Of a DNA stretch of 6,283 nt, positions 4,611 through 6,283 are shown one piece after another (within the stretch, counting starts at the first letter, position 1; the number at the start of each line of letters is the position of its first letter). The stretch spans positions 1-6,283 of the forward strand of contig DAOVNC010000224.1 of the NCBI GenBank assembly GCA_030630445.1, in the 5' to 3' direction. The DNA comes from Kiritimatiellales bacterium. GTDB taxonomy: Bacteria; Verrucomicrobiota; Kiritimatiellia; Kiritimatiellales; Pontiellaceae. A program made the position numbers and the translations under genes. Below the pieces are notes generated by a model that worked only from the letters and a program-made list of their open reading frames with translations, had not been told where the DNA came from and made no database searches.

Positions 4611-6283
4611 ATGAAAACATTGAATCCAAATAAAGTCGCTCCCCGCAGAAAAAATCATTCTGCCACAAAATCATTCTGCCTAAATAGCCATGGAAGGGGG
4701 AAAGGCAGAATAATTGGGTGGCAGAATAATTCTGGAACACGGTTCATGTTGGTACTGGCTTGGCTGGCCTGTTCTGGCACCGCCTTTGCCGCCGACACGG
4801 ATGTCGCCGACAGCGTGAAACGGAAGCTCTATTGGCCGGATGCCACTACCGCCGAACAGCAGGAGTTCGCCGCCTTCCGCTACAAGGTGCTGCTCTATAC
4901 CAACGAAACGGGCGGGGTCCGCGCGAATGCCGAGAACATGGGCAATCTCTACGGGGTGGCGGAACGAACCCGCGCCCAGACCGCCGAAAACGAGCTGCGC
5001 GCCGGATTGGTCGACTATCCCGAGAGCACGCTCCTGCAAAACCTGCTGCTCGACATCCACTACGACCGCACGGCGGCGGAACTGGTGCTGGCCGGAAACA
5101 TGCGCACCCCGGATGGCCGAACCGCGGACCGGATGCGCATGGGACCGCCAACGGTGGCCACCGGCCTCGTCATCGACGACGAAATCAACCTGCACCAACA
5201 GGCGCTGGAAGCCCACCGATCCGCACTCGCTGGATACATTTCCCTGCTCGGCGACAACCTTGGGACAAACAACGTTCCCCCGGCGGGATATGCGATCTTC
5301 AAGGAACTGGTGCCTAGTCGCGGTCTGGAGCCGGCCACCTACCTCGACGGTACCAACGCGGTTTCCGTAACCGGCAGCACGGACACCCTGTTCAACGGCT
5401 ACAAGGATCTGGTGCTACTGCTCAACGGCCTGCGCGACCATGGGCGCACGGCAGCCGCCTTGGGGAACCTCAAAACAACCCGGAACAATGCGGGAGACCT
5501 GGAAGAAACCAAGACCCTGGTCGGCGATGCCCAGCGTTTCCTTTTCCTGCAGCAGGCAAAGCTGCTTGGCATTTTCCCGAAAACCGACCTGCAAGGCGCG
5601 GACGCGGCGTCCGGCCTTTCGGAAGCCGCAGGCGGCGTGGACGCGAGCCTGGCCGAGCTGGAAATACTGGCCCAATCCATTCGAGGCGAGGCCAACCTGC
5701 TCGGGTTCGAGGGCGACTTTTTAATGTTGGTGCAAAAGTTTGCCGGGCAATCGGTGGATATCTTTGATTCGTTCGATGCCTTTGAACTGCGGCTGAACCC
5801 TACCGATCTCTCCAGCCCGTTGCGCTATGCGATGGCACTTCAGGGTAGTGCCGTTGCCTCCTACGACGACTACCGGGGCTACCAGGACCAACTCGAATCC
5901 CAAATAGGCAACATAGCCGGCTCAGCCGAAGATCGCCTCTTCCAAATTATGGGAGCCTATCCTGGCGATCCCGGATACGACAGGCCCGACCTGAACGAAG
6001 GCTGCGAAATCTGGCAGCAGCTCAAAAGCATCGATATCGCCAAACTTCAAATCCAGCGCAATAAAACCGAGATCGCCAATCTGGAAAAAGAAGTGCTTAT
6101 CGAAGTGGGACGCTCGCAGTCGATTCAGAACACCATGGTCTATTACGGCAACAAGCAGGCAAGTTTGACCGAGTGGATCGGCCACATCAATGCCGCGCAG
6201 GCTTTTGCCAATGAAATGGCTGCTGCCGCCGATGGAATTTCCGTCTCCGCCGGCTTTCTTGGTTGCAGTGTAAGTGTGAGCCC
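4611..6283 (+). CDS. Large exported helical protein of unknown family (partial, 3' end outside window)
   Basis: The frame is open from ATG 4611 to the window end: 557 codons and no stop. Residues 1-44 are a polar, basic leader (MKTLNPNKVAPRRKNHSATK...) partly encoded by a palindromic repeat. Residues 45-60 are a hydrophobic signal core, FMLVLAWLACSGTAFA, with probable signal peptidase I cleavage after AFA (residue 60). The mature part is dominated by helix-forming, Ala/Leu/Glu/Gln-rich sequence. Examples are the stretch containing LFNGYKDLVLLLNGLRDHG, then DAQRFLFLQQAKLLGIFP, and a probable coiled coil near residues 466-542 (IDIAKLQIQRNKTEIANLEK onward). The visible part ends in a small-residue, weakly hydrophobic stretch (DGISVSAGFLGCSVSVS). 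I do not recognise the family and see no enzymatic motif. Long helices followed by a small hydrophobic segment occur in large pore-forming toxin subunits such as TcA, but I see no specific match. It is probably the operon partner of the RCC1 protein. Confidence 0.8.
   Translation, partial: MKTLNPNKVAPRRKNHSATKSFCLNSHGRGKGRIIGWQNNSGTRFMLVLAWLACSGTAFAADTDVADSVKRKLYWPDATTAEQQEFAAFRYKVLLYTNETGGVRANAENMGNLYGVAERTRAQTAENELRAGLVDYPESTLLQNLLLDIHYDRTAAELVLAGNMRTPDGRTADRMRMGPPTVATGLVIDDEINLHQQALEAHRSALAGYISLLGDNLGTNNVPPAGYAIFKELVPSRGLEPATYLDGTNAVSVTGSTDTLFNGYKDLVLLLNGLRDHGRTAAALGNLKTTRNNAGDLEETKTLVGDAQRFLFLQQAKLLGIFPKTDLQGADAASGLSEAAGGVDASLAELEILAQSIRGEANLLGFEGDFLMLVQKFAGQSVDIFDSFDAFELRLNPTDLSSPLRYAMALQGSAVASYDDYRGYQDQLESQIGNIAGSAEDRLFQIMGAYPGDPGYDRPDLNEGCEIWQQLKSIDIAKLQIQRNKTEIANLEKEVLIEVGRSQSIQNTMVYYGNKQASLTEWIGHINAAQAFANEMAAAADGISVSAGFLGCSVSVS
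4651..4733. repeat. Palindromic repeat element (two 14-bp direct repeats facing two inverted copies) inside the second gene
   Basis: AAAATCATTCTGCC occurs exactly twice (4651-4664 and 4667-4680), 16 bp apart. GGCAGAATAATT occurs twice (4704-4715 and 4720-4731), also 16 bp apart. The left and right copies are inverted complements, pairing 11 of 12 positions in both the inner and outer arms, around a 23-nt loop (4681-4703). The single C/A mismatch in each arm would be a G-U pair in RNA from the minus strand. The layout resembles REP-like dispersed palindromes. It is read through in frame as residues 14-41 of the second protein. Confidence 0.8.

Noticed and set aside
4681..4731. The inverted repeat as a transcription terminator between the two genes.
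   Set aside because: It lies after the start codon of the second gene, has a 23-nt loop and internal mismatches, and is not followed by a T-run.
4746..4748. Internal ATG 4746 as the true start of the second gene.
   Set aside because: It has only a weak GGAA upstream and would give a signal peptide without a positive n-region. ATG 4611 has a strong AAAGGAGA. It remains possible if the palindrome blocks the upstream start.
4758..4775. Lipobox around Cys54 (WLAC) making the second protein a lipoprotein.
   Set aside because: Trp and Leu at the -3 and -2 positions do not fit the usual lipobox. An AFA signal peptidase I site follows six residues later.
4680..5370. Overlapping ORFs on both strands at the start of the second gene (for example 4680-5216 minus and 4760-5317 plus).
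   Set aside because: They are shadows of the frame that starts at 4611, which has the ribosome binding site, signal core and continuous helical protein sequence to the window end.

Overview
The window carries a GC-rich bacterial locus for large secreted proteins. The modular architecture (Fn3-like beta-sandwiches with a TANPNG motif, DUF5011/HYR-like Ig domains, RCC1 propellers, a Calx-beta-like module, and tails of the YVMEYRPD...FYRIKG kind) is the style I associate with the PVC superphylum, most likely Kiritimatiellota, Lentisphaerota or Verrucomicrobiota. That assignment is inference from protein style; the window contains no rRNA or other marker gene.

Layout. Bases 1-65 hold what may be the last 20 codons of an upstream gene. 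Bases 66-330 are a leader region: three consecutive 22-bp units (71-136, two well conserved and one degenerate), a candidate promoter (125-155) overlapping a perfect 12-bp palindrome (141-152), and a 41-codon ORF (209-334). This small ORF has its own Shine-Dalgarno and its stop overlaps the next start as ATGA. Bases 331-4593 encode a 1420-residue secreted protein. Its first two thirds are a tandem duplication of one composite unit: Fn3-like domain, front half of an Ig-like domain, seven RCC1 blades, back half of that Ig-like domain. A third Fn3-like domain, a cadherin/Ig-like domain and further beta modules follow.

Seventeen bases later, after tandem stops TAA-TAG and a strong ribosome binding site, a second gene starts at 4611 and stays open to the window end (557 codons seen). 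It encodes a secreted, largely helical protein of a family I do not recognise. Its 5' end contains a palindromic repeat element (4651-4733) read through in frame. The element places about 45 residues ahead of the hydrophobic core of the signal peptide.

The two large genes are on one strand, closely spaced with no terminator between them, so they probably form an operon. The first product looks like a rigid extracellular binding or scaffold protein with two seven-bladed propellers. The second would be its exported helical partner. What the pair does cannot be read from this window. No RNA gene, CRISPR array, transposase or integrase was seen.
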